DNA of 64,000 nt from Gadus chalcogrammus (taxonomy: Eukaryota > Chordata > Actinopteri > Gadiformes > Gadidae), in NCBI RefSeq assembly GCF_026213295.1, contig NC_079431.1:16370465-16434464 (forward strand). The letters are read 5' to 3'. This document shows positions 23,250 to 34,763 of the stretch, in pieces (position 1 is the stretch's first letter; each line of letters begins with the position of its first letter). The position numbers and the translations under genes were made by a program. Below the pieces are notes generated by a model. That model saw only the letters and a program-made list of their open reading frames with translations, had not been told where the DNA came from and did no database searches.

Positions 23250-24484
23250 TGGTAAGCCTTTGGTTTATATCACGTATTGCTCATTATAAGGCTTACTAAG
23301 CAGGTGGATTGTTGGTTGATGTTTGCTGGGTATATTTGCATTTGTGTTTAGTAGGCTACGCGACTGCAGTATGGCGTTGGGTCAGTTCTGCCTGGTGCGT
23401 GGTTACTTTTTGCCCGAACGCAGTGCTTCGTCAGTGGTCCTGATGTTGTCCATGGGTGTTTTTGATGAGTGTGGAGGTTGTTGTCCAATGTTTTGACCTG
23501 TGGCAGGCCTTTTTTTTTTTTGGTGCAATAAACTGTTGAGAGATAAATAAACTATATCTGACTTATCATACCTGTGTAACTATTGCATTAAGTACAGGGA
23601 TGCAAACACATGTATGACAAAAAAAGAGAGAGCTACCCGAAGTCTGAAAAAATATGACGGCATGATATCCTATTATCATGAGAAGGCCTATGCTATATGC
23701 TATATGCCTAGAAAGATAAAAAATATATTAGTTACTCAGTTAAAGTGACTATTTAAACTAAGTTAATTTATTTTCACAAACACACACCTCTGCATTGGAT
23801 ATGTGATCACAGGTACAGGTACTGGCAGTGTAGGCCTGGCACTGTCCCTGATCTTATCTGCTGCTTAGGGGGTTTCTGGAAGAGGGTTTCGGAGAAGCTG
23901 TGCAACACTTTGTGTACTTATTGTTGTTGTCACTTTCCTCCAATGAATGTCTGCCTTGCAGTGTGCATACAGGGCATGTACACCCCTGCTGGTATAATTA
24001 ATTTCTTTAATGCAGAGTGTGCATTTAGCACATCCTTTTTTCTAAATTTTTTTGAAAAAGTCAGACAGTGGAAAGTTATGCTTCACTGTATTCACCTTAA
24101 TCGTGCCTTCTAATATTAGCCATGATGACCACTTCCAACTGCACTTGCACCCTGCGTCCTGCTGTACAATAAGTGCATCCTTCTCCGATATTTCCCACCA
24201 CTATCCTCGGGCCGGGTCAGGCCGGGCCTTTGATCGAGCGTTTTTATTTGTATTTGTATCATTGGTTTATTGGCCTAATCTGAGGAGAAATCTATGCCAT
24301 AAACAGAAATTTAATAGGCCTTTTTTACACAGGTCTTTCAATGCCGTGGAACGCTCCGTTCACTTTGGAAGCTAGTCCGGTGACTTGTTAACCCCAGTGT
24401 CTTCCGTTGCTAAGTGACGTCACCATCTTTGCGGACAATTTATTATTGCTCTGCTGATCAACACTACGAATAATAATAATAATA

Positions 24485-24580
24485 CATTTAATTTAGAGGC
24501 GCCTTTCAAGGCACCCAAAGTCACCTTACAGAGCATAAAGTCATCATAAATCTTTTAAAAACAAGACATTGTGAAAAAAT
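24485..24580 (-). repeat. LINE/SINE 3'-tail-like repeat
   Basis: (AAT)n leads into TACATTTAATTTAGAGGCGC and CTTTCAAGGCACCCAAAGTC, the reverse complement of a common fish retroposon 3' end. A related tail is at 48555. Confidence 0.5.
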
Positions 24581-24670
24581 GATGAATGAATGCTGGTAAC
24601 GAATAAATTGTAAAAAGGCGCACCATGTGAAGTTATTTTTTTAGTTTTGGCAAGTAGCCGTGTAATAAGC

Positions 24671-24815
24671 GGGATCATGTATAGAACGTTGCCGGTCATT
24701 ATCGAAAATAAGCCCCTTCAGGGCGAAGCAAGACGCCTCCGCTGCGCGTCGGTGTACTGTTCGCCCTGTCGGGTCTTATTTTCCCGATAATGACCGGCGT
24801 TCTATACATTATCCC
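24671..24815. repeat. Foldback element with ~55-bp arms
   Basis: GGGATCATGTATAGAACG on the left and its near reverse complement at the right bracket a shared GCCGGTCATTATCG, AAAATAAG and CAGGGCGAA succession, with two small indels. Loop about 30 bases. Its ATAAGCCCCTTCAGGGCGAA block recurs exactly inside the hAT-derived element at 62354. Confidence 0.75.
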
Positions 24816-25573
24816 TTACATATATATTTAGCTGAGTAAGCCTAGTAACAAATGTGTACAAAGTTACATATATGTTAAAATAATTGTCGAGTTGAATCGG
24901 GCTAGGGCTCCTAATTACAGTTAATGTGTCGGGTCGGGCCGGGCTTGGACAGAACGTGCACGGGCTCGGGGTCGGGCTTGATTTTCTGAGCCCGATCCAA
25001 GCTCTACCGTGCGCATGCGCATCCAATATTTTGACGCGACGGCAACGGCTGTGATTGGTCCCCTAACAAAATCATTTCCGGAATCACTTTTCTTTACCTC
25101 GAAGGCACGGGGGTCAGTCAATCAGAGCACCGATCGACGCACCGATCGACCCCCCCCCCCCCCCCAAAAAAGAAAAAACTCTTCGGATCTGCACGAACCA
25201 CACAGGTCCCAAAAATGTATGATAAAAAAGCGACTCGCGCCAAAAAGCGCATGTATGTAATTAGCGCTTTTTCGTGCCCTCCGCCTTGTATTATCGTCTT
25301 TGTGCGTGTGAATGTGGAATGGCTGCATCCATAGCCTCAACAACAAGATCACAATATTGTAGATAATAATAAAAATACTACTACTAATAATAATAGTAAT
25401 GGTAAAAATGATAATAATAAATAATTAGCCTAATACTAGTAAAGAAAAAACGTGTGCATTTCTGCTGTGTTTGACTCCACTGCGTTAAAATATTTCTCAA
25501 ACGAAAGTACCCCCCCTACTGGTGACCTGTGCCCCTCCAGTAGATGTGCTCTGGCGCCGACTCTGGTGCAAAC

Positions 25574-27350
25574 GTTGGCTACCTTCCATAAAGAACCCTA
25601 AGAGCTAATGACACGTTGAGGATGGAATACATGACCAAGTGTGGCTTTGTACCGTGTCACGGTCGTTAAGTACCAAGAGGATCGGTGCCTGACCATTATT
25701 AACGAAGAGATGGAATTGACCAAAAAAGGAACACAAAAGTAGGTCAGATGAATAACTCAACCACTGCTGCGACCCAATAATGGCTCGCGACCCACGGATT
25801 GGAAACCACTAGTCAAAACAAAACCCAGGATGAACTGGGGGGAGGGCATAGGTGACGCTGTACCAATGCAACACGTCATAGCGTGTAAAGCCACAAGCTC
25901 ACTGCATGTTCTTATGATACACGTGCACTGAACACGTGCGTGAGCATTTAATCACAAGCCATGGAAGTGCAGTAGTGAGTGACACAAAGGAACAAGCACT
26001 ACAGTGTTTTGGGTTTTTCTTCTGCAGACTCAACAACTCACACACAAGCCCTCTCCTTGAGTGTAGAAGAATTTGTTCTTGCAGAGGGGACACACCTAAC
26101 ATACCACAAAATGAAAGGCTTCAGATACAATTAGCGCAAGTCAGTGTGAGTGAAGTCAATTTTAAAGCGAGCGTTTGGCGAGAAACAGAGACGGGGAAAG
26201 GGTTTGCGACTGATGCGCTCCTGGGGCCCCCCGCTGCATGATAACACACGTCTGTAAGAACACACATTACAGCCGTAGCTGAGAGAGCCGCAGCCCATGC
26301 TGCTAAAGGTGTTTATATATACACAGATGACGTTGCCATCCGCATTTCTAACCTCCTCGTGTTTCTCTTGAAGCCCACACTTATCGCTGCCACCGGAATT
26401 GATGAATGAAGCCCGTACCGTCGAGATTTGTAAAAGTAAATGAAGAAAATGAAAAAGGAATGACCGACATCAATGTGAGTTTATCCCTGCGGAGAAATAT
26501 TTGGTTGTGGCGAGGGGACTTAAAACAAAACATGTAATGAGGTTGGAATTACAGTAAGATTTGGTGACATTATGTAAGAGATGTTGAATAAGGACTTGAG
26601 TAATAATTATGCATCCATGCATTGATTACAGTGGAGTGCCCCGTGGAATTTAGAGTGCCTGTGGCAGCAGACATATTTAGTAGTAGTCTGTCATTACCTG
26701 TCATTACTTTACGAAAGCTATGTCTATTACAGGAATTTCAATTATGACAAGTTTTCTTTCTCATTCTGTGGTTAGTGGTTAGCAAACATTATGACATGTT
26801 CCCAACAAGTTTAAAGAAAATGAGGGCGAAAAAGAAACTAAACTTGAACTAAAACAAGACAAGTGGTACATGGAGTTTCTTACGTTTTTTTTCCCTTTTA
26901 TTCCATTAAGAAGCCATTCACATGACTCATCTGACCGACCTCTTCCTTACCCTCTGTGGTTAAAGGACTTCACACACGGTTACTGTAATGGCCTTCAGCT
27001 GACCAGAGGGCCAAGGAGTCCTACCCCTCAACATGCATCGAGTCCCAGTTTAATCTTCCAAACAAAGGATTCCCGAACTGTGTCTCGCCGTGACCCTCCT
27101 GTGGTGGTATTTTTGGCTGAGGACCAACAGATATTCTGCAGGCTATAATAAGTACATCTCACCGCCATATCAAAATGTCAGTATCGTAAAAAGAGTAAAG
27201 TATATTGTTCACCAATACTGTATTTCCCTTTATCAGTCCTCCAAAAACAAAGTAATGAGCTTATGAAACTGATAAGATATGTAGGCATATATACGTATAC
27301 ATAAATATATATGTTTAGTATGCTAAACATGAACCTCCTAAGATGGCGCA
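25574..27350. other. Intergenic, no gene recognised
   Basis: The open frame at 25936-26241 has no domain. The stretch 26100-26420 is of even composition and free of recognisable repeats, so it is a candidate for a conserved non-coding element only if alignment shows it. Confidence 0.45.
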
Positions 27351-27457
27351 ATTTGATTGGTTCACTATCTCGGGATATTGGGCAATATCCCATGATTGAG
27401 ATCTTAAACTCGGGATATTGTTTTCAGTCGCAATATATCCTTCCGCTAAACGGTAAC

Positions 27458-27720
27458 GCTTTATATTAAGGTCCTTGTAATAAGCCTTTGTTAATAGGTA
27501 ATAAGACCTTTATTATATGCTTATTAACATTAATTGGTGTTAAGACTATCTATAAGTGTTAATAATAACATAATAAATGTGTTTATTGTGAGATAAGACT
27601 TTTGTAAGCACTTATAAGTAACTTAACTATTTATTGTTTGCTTAATAACAATAATTATAGTCTTATATGAGTTTCTTATAGTATTACAAACCCATTTATA
27701 GAGTGACCTTAATATAAAGC
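27458..27720. mobile_element. 263-bp MITE with 15-bp perfect inverted repeats
   Basis: GCTTTATATTAAGGT at 27458-27472 is exactly inverted at 27706-27720. The interior is very AT-rich with repeated AATAA, CTTATTA and TTATAAG steps and no coding potential. Target duplication is unclear. The terminus matches a common teleost non-autonomous DNA transposon by memory. Confidence 0.75.
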
Positions 27721-27754
27721 TAAGTAACTATACTAAGTATATACTAAAACAATG

Positions 27755-27815
27755 ATTCACCTCAGGCTCCGTGAACAGTGGGGAATATTCCCCACTATTC
27801 ACTTCGCCTCAGCGA
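27755..27815. repeat. Perfect 20-bp palindrome in a longer imperfect hairpin
   Basis: AGTGGGGAATATTCCCCACT (27777-27796) is its own reverse complement. The complementarity extends with one mismatch to GTGAAC/ATTCAC and more loosely to CCTCAGGC/GCCTCAGCG on either side. Confidence 0.8.
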
Positions 27816-29420
27816 ATAATTGTTAAATGTACGTTTATATAATCGAGCTAGCCAACAATGGACTCAGAAAATAATGCCTTGCCAAGTTTGCACATTAAAG
27901 GAAGAAAGTCAAAAAGTGGGAATGATTCCTGGGATTCCCGGGCGAGAGCGGGGCATCCTGGGGCTAGACGGGCCGGGGACAAGCACGGTTGTTTGGTGAT
28001 TTCAACACATCTACGCTTGCCAAAAATGTAACACAGACCAGAACGTATCGGGCTTACGAGTGTCAAACATCACTGCTCGTCTCGCCTACAGGTGCACCTT
28101 GAGCGCCGTATCCCCCCAACCCCCACCCCTGAAAACCAACGCGGAGACAAAACCAAACAATGGCTGACATGTTTCCACCATCTACCCCCTCACCTCCCGT
28201 CCCATCCTGCCCCCACCCCCCTCCAACGCCGGCCCTGTAGCGAGGACACCGCTGAAGGATATTAATAGAAATACCTGTGGTGCCTGGGAGGGAGCCAAGC
28301 CTCTGTCTCTCTCTGTGTGTTTTTTGCAGGGTTGCTCCCCGTCTAGTGCAGGCGCATACCGCTGACTGCTGGGTAAACACACGGGCCTGGCACAGACGCA
28401 CCAAGCTTACGCTGCCACTTGTCTTTTCACCGTTTCTATCCCTCTACATTATTCACTCACACTCTCCCCCCACTGTGTCTTTCTCTCCCGTCCTCCACAG
28501 GTTTGAATGGAGGTGTGGGATGGGTGAGGACTTTCGTCACTTCAGTGGCTACGAGTAGAGCGTGATGACGTTGAAAAAACATTGGGATTAGGACCTCACC
28601 TGGTGGCCTCATGGCAGAACATTTGATTTGAAAAAAAGGGCGGCCAGAAACACTTTATTTTTGGACATTACTTTGCATATAAATGTCTTTCTTTGATGTC
28701 AATGCTAAAGCATTAAACAAACTATAAAAAAACACACGACTTGAACATTAATAACTGTCTTGCAAAAGTGAGCATGTAATCCGATCAGTGGTTTATAGGC
28801 AACATACTTAATGTTATACTATACTTAATCACTCATCACCTTGCTTTTTGAAAACATTCAAGAAAAATCATTATTTTTCCATCAACCTTTCTCTTAACAC
28901 TCGTCATATACCAACATGCTTCTGCCACAAGTTGCCATGGAAGCAAGATCAGCCAGACTGTGGAGGCTCTGCCTCCTCTGGCTGATCGGGTGCAAACTGA
29001 TGCTTGTAGCCTCCACAAGCACTAGTGGACACATGACACGAAACAGTAAAGCCAGGTATACTCATTTCGAAGTAGGGCCCAGATTGTAGCCTTATCGTCT
29101 GTTGTTTGACATGCAGTGTGTACAATCACCGTTTATGGCCTGAGCAAGCTACCAAGAATAAGACGCCAGGAAGTATTTCTGCCATTTTTTGTCAAAGTAG
29201 TAGTAGAAGTGCCACGATCCAATTTCCCAAACGTTCCCAGTTTTTTAAAACGCAGGCTTCGGCCGGGCAGAACAGCCGATTCTGGATTCAACAGTTTGAG
29301 TCACACAAACATACATGATTAATTAAAGCGTACAGTGTCTTCCCGGCTTAAAGTAATACTAGCTTACATGTACACTTCTGGGAGAAGAGAGGGTGTTGAG
29401 AGAGGCAGGGTGGTGAAAGA
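27816..29420. other. Intergenic, no gene recognised
   Basis: Open frames on the minus strand around 28063-28404 lack domains and have the base composition of the region. A pyrimidine run followed by AG near 28330 looks like a splice acceptor but no coding frame with a donor supports it. Confidence 0.45.
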
Positions 29421-29424
29421 AAGA

Positions 29425-29458
29425 GAGAGCGAGAGCGAGAGCGAGAGCGAGAGAGCGG
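29425..29458 (+). repeat. (GAGAGC)n microsatellite
   Basis: About five GAGAGC units inside a GA-rich block. Confidence 0.9.
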
Positions 29459-29668
29459 GTCAGAGAGAGGGAGATAGAGAATGTACAGAGGTAGAGAGAT
29501 CATTCTCTCAAAGGCTGTGATGTTGACACTGACATAGTGATCCTGTCCCTGTGTGTGTGTCTATGTTTGTTTGTGTCTGTATGTGTGTCTGTGTGCTTTT
29601 GTAAAACGGGACAGAGCTTGTCTAACAATTACACCCACCCCTCACCTCTATCATATTTCGTAAACAGT

Positions 29669-29777
<109 letters not shown>

Positions 29778-29999
29778 CATTCTCAGTTGTCATCTTCCAT
29801 ATTATATTCACAAGCTAGTGGTACTTTCAGTGCAGTCTCCACCCTCAAAATAACAGATGGCTTCAATATGAATGAAAGGCCATAGTTACATTAGGATTGG
29901 CAAAAGTATTTGATGATGGTCACCACTACACTACAAAAATCTCAGGTATGGAAGGTGAAGCAACAGGTATTTTAACAAAAGCTCCAGTAAACGTTAGTT

Positions 30000-30165
30000 A
30001 GCAGAAGTCTGTGTGTTGTTGGACTCCCAGCCCAAAGGTACTGGGATTTCATCCAATTTCCACAGCCCAATCTGTAAGAATCTTTGAGCACGATGTGCTG
30101 ACTCCTCAATGACATGTATCTGGATTCACTGCAAGTCGCTTCAGACAAAATACTCAACAGTATCA
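30000..30165 (+). repeat. Degraded SINE fragment
   Basis: A head-like GGTACTGGGATTTCATCC resembles a decayed B box. After about 90 bases CTGGATTCACTGCAAGTCGC then TTCAGACAAAAT matches the GTAAGTCGCTTTGGATAAAA type of fish SINE tail. Confidence 0.4.
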
Positions 30166-30701
30166 AGTATGAAATCAAAGTTCTGGCTGTCAAGTTATTT
30201 TGTCTGGTTCTCAGGGGAGCACTAGGAGATTTTGTTTGTTATTTACCCTTTATGTGGCAGGGTCTGCCTTTGCACTTGGTCTCCCACACTGATCTCAGTT
30301 TCAAACATGATAAAAGATGTGGGTCTGACTGCTCCCTAGTTGAGCCAGCAACGAGCTCTTTGCCCCCTGAGGTCCAGAGCTGACAAGTGGATGTGCATCA
30401 GGGTTGGGGGCCAGTTTTAGACAGGCTTGTCTGAGTGTCTCGTTAAAGTCTACCTAGTCATACACAGAGGAGGCTTCCATGTTGTCCTGCTTGTTCTAAG
30501 CACGTCAATTTGTTTATAGTTGAGTCTCTGTCAAGAGATATTTATTATCAATATTGCCAAATGTTGCGTTTCCAAAACGCCTGAGGTCTTGCATTTTTGG
30601 ACGCAGAGTTCAAGGATCCACAATTAAAGCTGGATCACGAGACTTGAGTCATCCTCACTCCTATGTGGTTTAAAAGTCCTAAATGAAACCTCTCAGAACA
30701 T

Positions 30702-30720
30702 TGAAGGTCCAATGTCTAGA

Positions 30721-30810
<90 letters not shown>

Positions 30811-31040
30811 TGAATGAACTTGGCAGAAATGGAATTAACAGTCATAAGTATGGTTTAATTAGTGTATAATCCCATGAAAATAAGAATAGTTGTGTTTTCG
30901 TAGCCTTAGTTTGAGCCCTTTATATCTACATAGAGGGTCACCTTCCACAGAGGCCTCCATGTTGCACCACTGAGGTTCTAAAGTAGCCCAGAATGGACAA
31001 ATGGCACTACAGTAAAGATAAGTGTTTTGGATAAAGAGTT
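30702..31040 (-). mobile_element. MITE family B, copy 1, right part (interrupted)
   Basis: From GAAGGTCCAATG the segment passes through GGCAGAAATGGAATTAACAG, TTAGTGTATAATC, GAAAATAAGAATAGTTGTGT, CCCTTTATATCTACATAG, CCTCCATGTTGCACCA and AGTAGCCCAGAATGGACAAA. This is the order of a widespread teleost non-autonomous element. Its opposite end appears at about 31640-31765 after roughly 600 bases of inserted tandem sequence. A TG array has expanded within it. Confidence 0.6.
30724..30809. repeat. (TG)n microsatellite
   Basis: About 43 TG units lying inside the MITE family B copy. Confidence 0.98.
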
Positions 31041-31134
31041 GTGGGAAGCATTGGGCATGATATCCCCATGTATACAACCCATTTGTTATACTGTCAATGT
31101 GTAGGAGTATTCAAATGAACGATGTTTTCGATGA

Positions 31135-31500
31135 AATGCACCACACTGTGGCGTTATACTATGTATCCAGGAAGTTTAACCCTCTCAGACTTGAACATCG
31201 AAATCGACCGCTAGTCAGACGGAGCTCAAATATCCACACATACCATGGCGTTGTACTATTAGTGTCCAAGAATCTTAAAGTATGTACAAGATTTTGGGCT
31301 AATTCATAATTTCGTTGTCCATAACCTCCAAGCCTATAAACCCTCTGTCGAATGTTGCTGATTGCTCTCTCGGACGCAGACATCAACGGCTGCATAGACG
31401 GAGCTCTACATATCCACACACACCGTGGTGTTATAAGTTTCCAAGAGGCTTAACCCTGACACAGACATCAACATCAACCGCTGTACAGACAGTAAAACAG
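31135..31500 (+). repeat. Three diverged minisatellite units
   Basis: Units contain CAC.CC.TGG.GTT.TA, TCCA.GA..CTTAA, CAGAC(A/T)T(C/G)AACATC and CAGACGGAGCTC.A.ATATC. They begin near 31140, 31236 and 31413. The middle copy is longer by about 80 bases. They lie between the two halves of the interrupted MITE. Confidence 0.65.
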
Positions 31501-31639
31501 TGTAGCATATGGCAGTTTGCAGATGAGGGGGATTATGCTAAGTGGATTATGTTAAATACAATAAATAAATGTATCAAAGAACCTCATCACTGGATACTTG
31601 GCTACTCGATGCTGTCATTGACGATGACATCATTTTGAA

Positions 31640-31765
31640 AGCACCAACTGGCACCTTACACGATACAGTCCAGTGCAGGCCACCTTAGTCGTTGGAAAGG
31701 GAGGGGTGAGGGGGAGGATTCAGTTGGTTGCAATCTGTGAACTCACCAGTTGGGAACAAATTTGA
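31640..31765 (-). mobile_element. MITE family B, copy 1, other end
   Basis: CGTTGGAAAGGGAGGGGTGA followed by GGATTCAGTTGGTTGCAATC and AACTCACCAGTTG matches the other terminus of the family. A shorter complete copy at 51335-51500 joins GATTCAGTCGGTTGCCATCT to CAACCTCACCACTAG. Confidence 0.55.
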
Positions 31766-31769
31766 CCTT

Positions 31770-33235
31770 GTCCCTGTAAGCTTCCACATTGAAGTGTGAA
31801 CTGTCTAATGGCTAACATGAGCTCATCGTTATATTCACCAATATTCAGCTTCTCCTACTGAAAACTTTGTGATGTGAGCAGCAAAATGTTGCCATTGTCA
31901 GACATGTTGCACAGAAAACACTCACATTTGCTGTGACCCAATGTCATCAGTTGATTTGGAATGGCAGGTAGATTGCCTCAATATTCCTATTAAAAGTATT
32001 GTACCTCCATGCATACCATCTTATCTTGTGAAACATAAACAATTTCAAAAAGGCAATGCCATTCGCGCACTAATATAATTGAGTGTTTCACTTTTTTATA
32101 GATACATGTTGAGCAACCTGACAATGGAGAAATGAAATGTCTCGTGCTACGGAACCTTGCAGTTAGCCGACTTTGCACAGTTCTTTAGGGTGTCAGCAGT
32201 GCAAAGAATATGCACAAGGGAATTCCCGGAATCAGAGATCAACATTGTTTTGTTTTGTATTCTTAGTGCCCTGTGCTATTACTCCAAGAAAATCAGAGGG
32301 GAAATTTCAGAGGCTCAAAAAGCACATCCCGTTATTTGGCTGAATTGAGTGAAACTAACGTTTCCCTCAATTCTGAAGTGAGTGTCTGTGCGATGCTCTG
32401 CAATATTTGCGTCCCCCCTTCTTTGTGAATTATAAGCAGACATTCACTCTTCAAGAGAATGATATCCTCCAAGTAGGAACACAAATTAACACATGCTTGC
32501 AATTTTCTGGCAACCAGAAAAATATATCATTGCTTGATGTTGCTCTTCACCCAGTGTGTTCTGCCTGCTGGCAAGCGGCCGACTGGAGCTTTCATCCTGA
32601 CTGGTATGTTTGTTAGAAATCACCTATACTATATTTGTATAATGCTCTCTCCTTTAATGCTTATTAAAAGCTGGATGGCTGAAATCCTTATTCCCCTTTC
32701 AAAATGGACTACTTTTATCTGCTAGCTGGGGAGGCTGGTTCAAGGCCCATTTTACACTACATCCCTCGGTGCTCATCATTGGATTCAAGCCGAGGAGAAA
32801 ACGTGTTTCTTCGGCTCAGGCTCTGAATGCCGTTTTTGCAGGTGGCTGAACGCCAAAGTAATTATTTATTGTCGGCTGCTTTTGACATTTTAGTAGGCAG
32901 TGTAAAAATACAGAAAAATTCATTGTACTTGGTCAGTTAGTGCCACTGCCAAAATAAATGTTTGTAGGGTATGCACATCAATAATATGGACCCCCGACTT
33001 GGACACAAAGTAAATTACTTGCATAAAACATAAATTTAAAAAAAAGGTACATAGATAAGGTACTGACTTAAAATACATTTGAAATTGAAAGCCCAATTCT
33101 TCCAGACTACAATCTAACCGTTTTATTTTGTACTACAGCAGAACTAAAAGGGCCAGAATATTCTTCCAAATCTCAGACAAAATAACCCTTAACAGGCAAG
33201 TGCCTCTTTTAACCATCAGGTGTTGAAGGTGCACA
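31770..33235. other. AT-rich intergenic, no gene recognised
   Basis: Short open frames (32157-32348, 32407-32616) have no domain. No repeats that I can name. Confidence 0.5.
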
Positions 33236-33247
33236 CTTGAACATCTT

Positions 33248-33843
33248 TGTCAGGCGGGCTCTAGAAAGAGGACTCAGATGCAGAAAGGCGAACGGTCCAA
33301 GCAAGCTTTATCTCGGACTGCCTGTCCTCTCGACAAAACAACAACAGAAAATCGCTCACAGGGAGGAGAAAACAAAAGCGGCTATAAAACTAGGCTTCGC
33401 TGCACTCAGGCTAAAAAGGGAACAAAACAGAAGCGCTCCAAATGGAGGAAAGGGGCTAAGGAAATTAGCAATGCAAGCAGGCTGACCGAAAAGATTGCTA
33501 ACAAAAGATCACTCTTTCTCTGAAGAGGAAACAGAAAGTCAAAAATACAAACTATAGTTCAGGATGTGGCAAAGACAAGGCTGTGAGTCAAGAGCTGGAG
33601 GTACACGGACAGTGAAGAACGAAATACTCTGGCGACAAGTACAAGGGAAGACAAAGACTATATACACATGAGGAGGGGAGACAGAGGTGGAAACAATCAG
33701 GGATCAGGGGAGACACCAGGCCGGTGACACAGGGGGAAGGGCAAGTGACCTGAAGCGAGAGGGAAGTTACTTTTCAAAAAATAAAACTGGAAATTGACAA
33801 GACAAAAAACCCAAGACATGACATCCCTCACCGCGGTGTGACA
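33248..33843 (-). mobile_element. Solo LTR (596 bp) with 5-bp duplication ATCTT
   Basis: The element runs TGTCA...TGACA, and ATCTT flanks it on both sides (33243-33247 and 33844-33848). Read on the minus strand it starts TGTCACACCGCGGTGAGGGA. It carries a TATA-like GTGTATATAG (near 33660-33670) and an ATAAA signal within GAGATAAAGCTTGC (near 33303-33312), and ends CTAGAGCCCGCCTGACA. This is the U3-R-U5 layout of an LTR. No internal retrotransposon sequence, primer-binding site or second LTR is adjacent, so it is the product of LTR-LTR recombination. The open frame at 33237-33485 crossing its edge is accidental. Confidence 0.85.
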
Positions 33844-33929
33844 ATCTTGTCTTTAGCATGATGAGGTGGCCTCTATTAGATCATTCATGTCTTTCAAAGT
33901 TCCAGTCTGTATAGATGTTATTTGCATAT

Positions 33930-34240
33930 AATAAGTGAGGTTGCAGATTTCCACCAACGGAGTTGCCCCCTTCACCCCTCCCTTCAAACAACTACGGTGG
34001 CCTGTACTGGCCTGTATTTGTTCAGGTGCCAGTTGGTACTTCCAAAATAATGTAATTGTCCGCGATAGCAACAAGATTGTTTGCTGCAATTTTTACCCAT
34101 GTCAAGAAAATAATAACATATCATGGACTGTTCACATATGCCTACTTATCTTTTATTTTACAGCCTGAGAATAATCAGTTAAACCAATCACAATCAGCTA
34201 ACTTTTTCAAAGTCACCAGGGTCCGTACAGGTTGTAGGAA
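33930..34240. repeat. Diverged relative of MITE family B
   Basis: GTGAGGTTGCAGATTTCCAC followed by CCCTCCCTTCAAACAACTAC and GGTGGCCTGTACTGG follows the family B succession in the opposite orientation to the 30.7-kb copy. Its AAACAACTACGGTGGCCTG block, 33 bases in all, recurs exactly at 35676-35708. Confidence 0.45.
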
Positions 34241-34763
34241 ATGGTAGAGGTAAAAATGAAATTGCTTTTCTCAACGCAGAAACCTAATTGCATCAATAGT
34301 GTTAAACCACAATCAAGACCCAGAATGCTCACTATCTATTATATGCATTGATCATTAATCTCCATTGAGGTCGGCCTACTGCATGCTTACTAGCACTACG
34401 TTTAGTAAATATAGGTTCCTTTTCAAAACATTATGGTGTGCCGTTTTCCATCTAATCCTCTATCACTAAAAGTACATTCACAGCAAAACCAAAGGGAATA
34501 TTCTATAAACTTTTCTCACGTGAGCGATTCAGCATCAAAATGAAACAGATGCCAAAGTTCAATATCTCAACTCGAGCAGCCATGCAAATGAGGCGAATTC
34601 CCGTCATTCGTGCCAGTAGAATCACCAAGTGTGTGCACTGCGTTGTTTCGGCCGCACGATTCAAGTCTTTTTGCGCCGGTGTAATATGTCTCTTTTTCGC
34701 CTCTTTACATTGACTTTGCATGTTTACGTGCCCAAAATTTGCTCAGCTTTTGGACACCTCACC

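Larger units (their letters stand above)
20608..25565 (+). mobile_element. Complete ~4.96-kb hAT transposon with 8-bp duplication GTGCAAAC
   Basis: The left end reads CAGTGCCGGC. The right end, in reverse complement, reads CAGAGTCGGCGCC, so the termini begin with CAG as hAT elements do. Immediately outside them the same octamer GTGCAAAC occurs at 20600-20607 and 25566-25573, a perfect 8-bp target-site duplication. Subterminal GTGCCCCCCCTAG blocks near both ends (20643, 20671 and inverted near 25510) fit the family. The transposase relic occupies 20951-23249. The 2.3 kb downstream of it carry later insertions, including a LINE/SINE-like tail (24485), a foldback (24671-24815), GGGTCGGGC-rich repeat sequence (24200-24240, 24925-24995) and a C16 run (25150-25165). 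Confidence 0.9.

Noticed and set aside
28310..28560. Possible 3' splice site and exon after TGTGTGTTTTTTGCAG
   Set aside because: The sequence after it has no domain, a second acceptor-like site follows at about 28500, and there is no matching donor or upstream exon.
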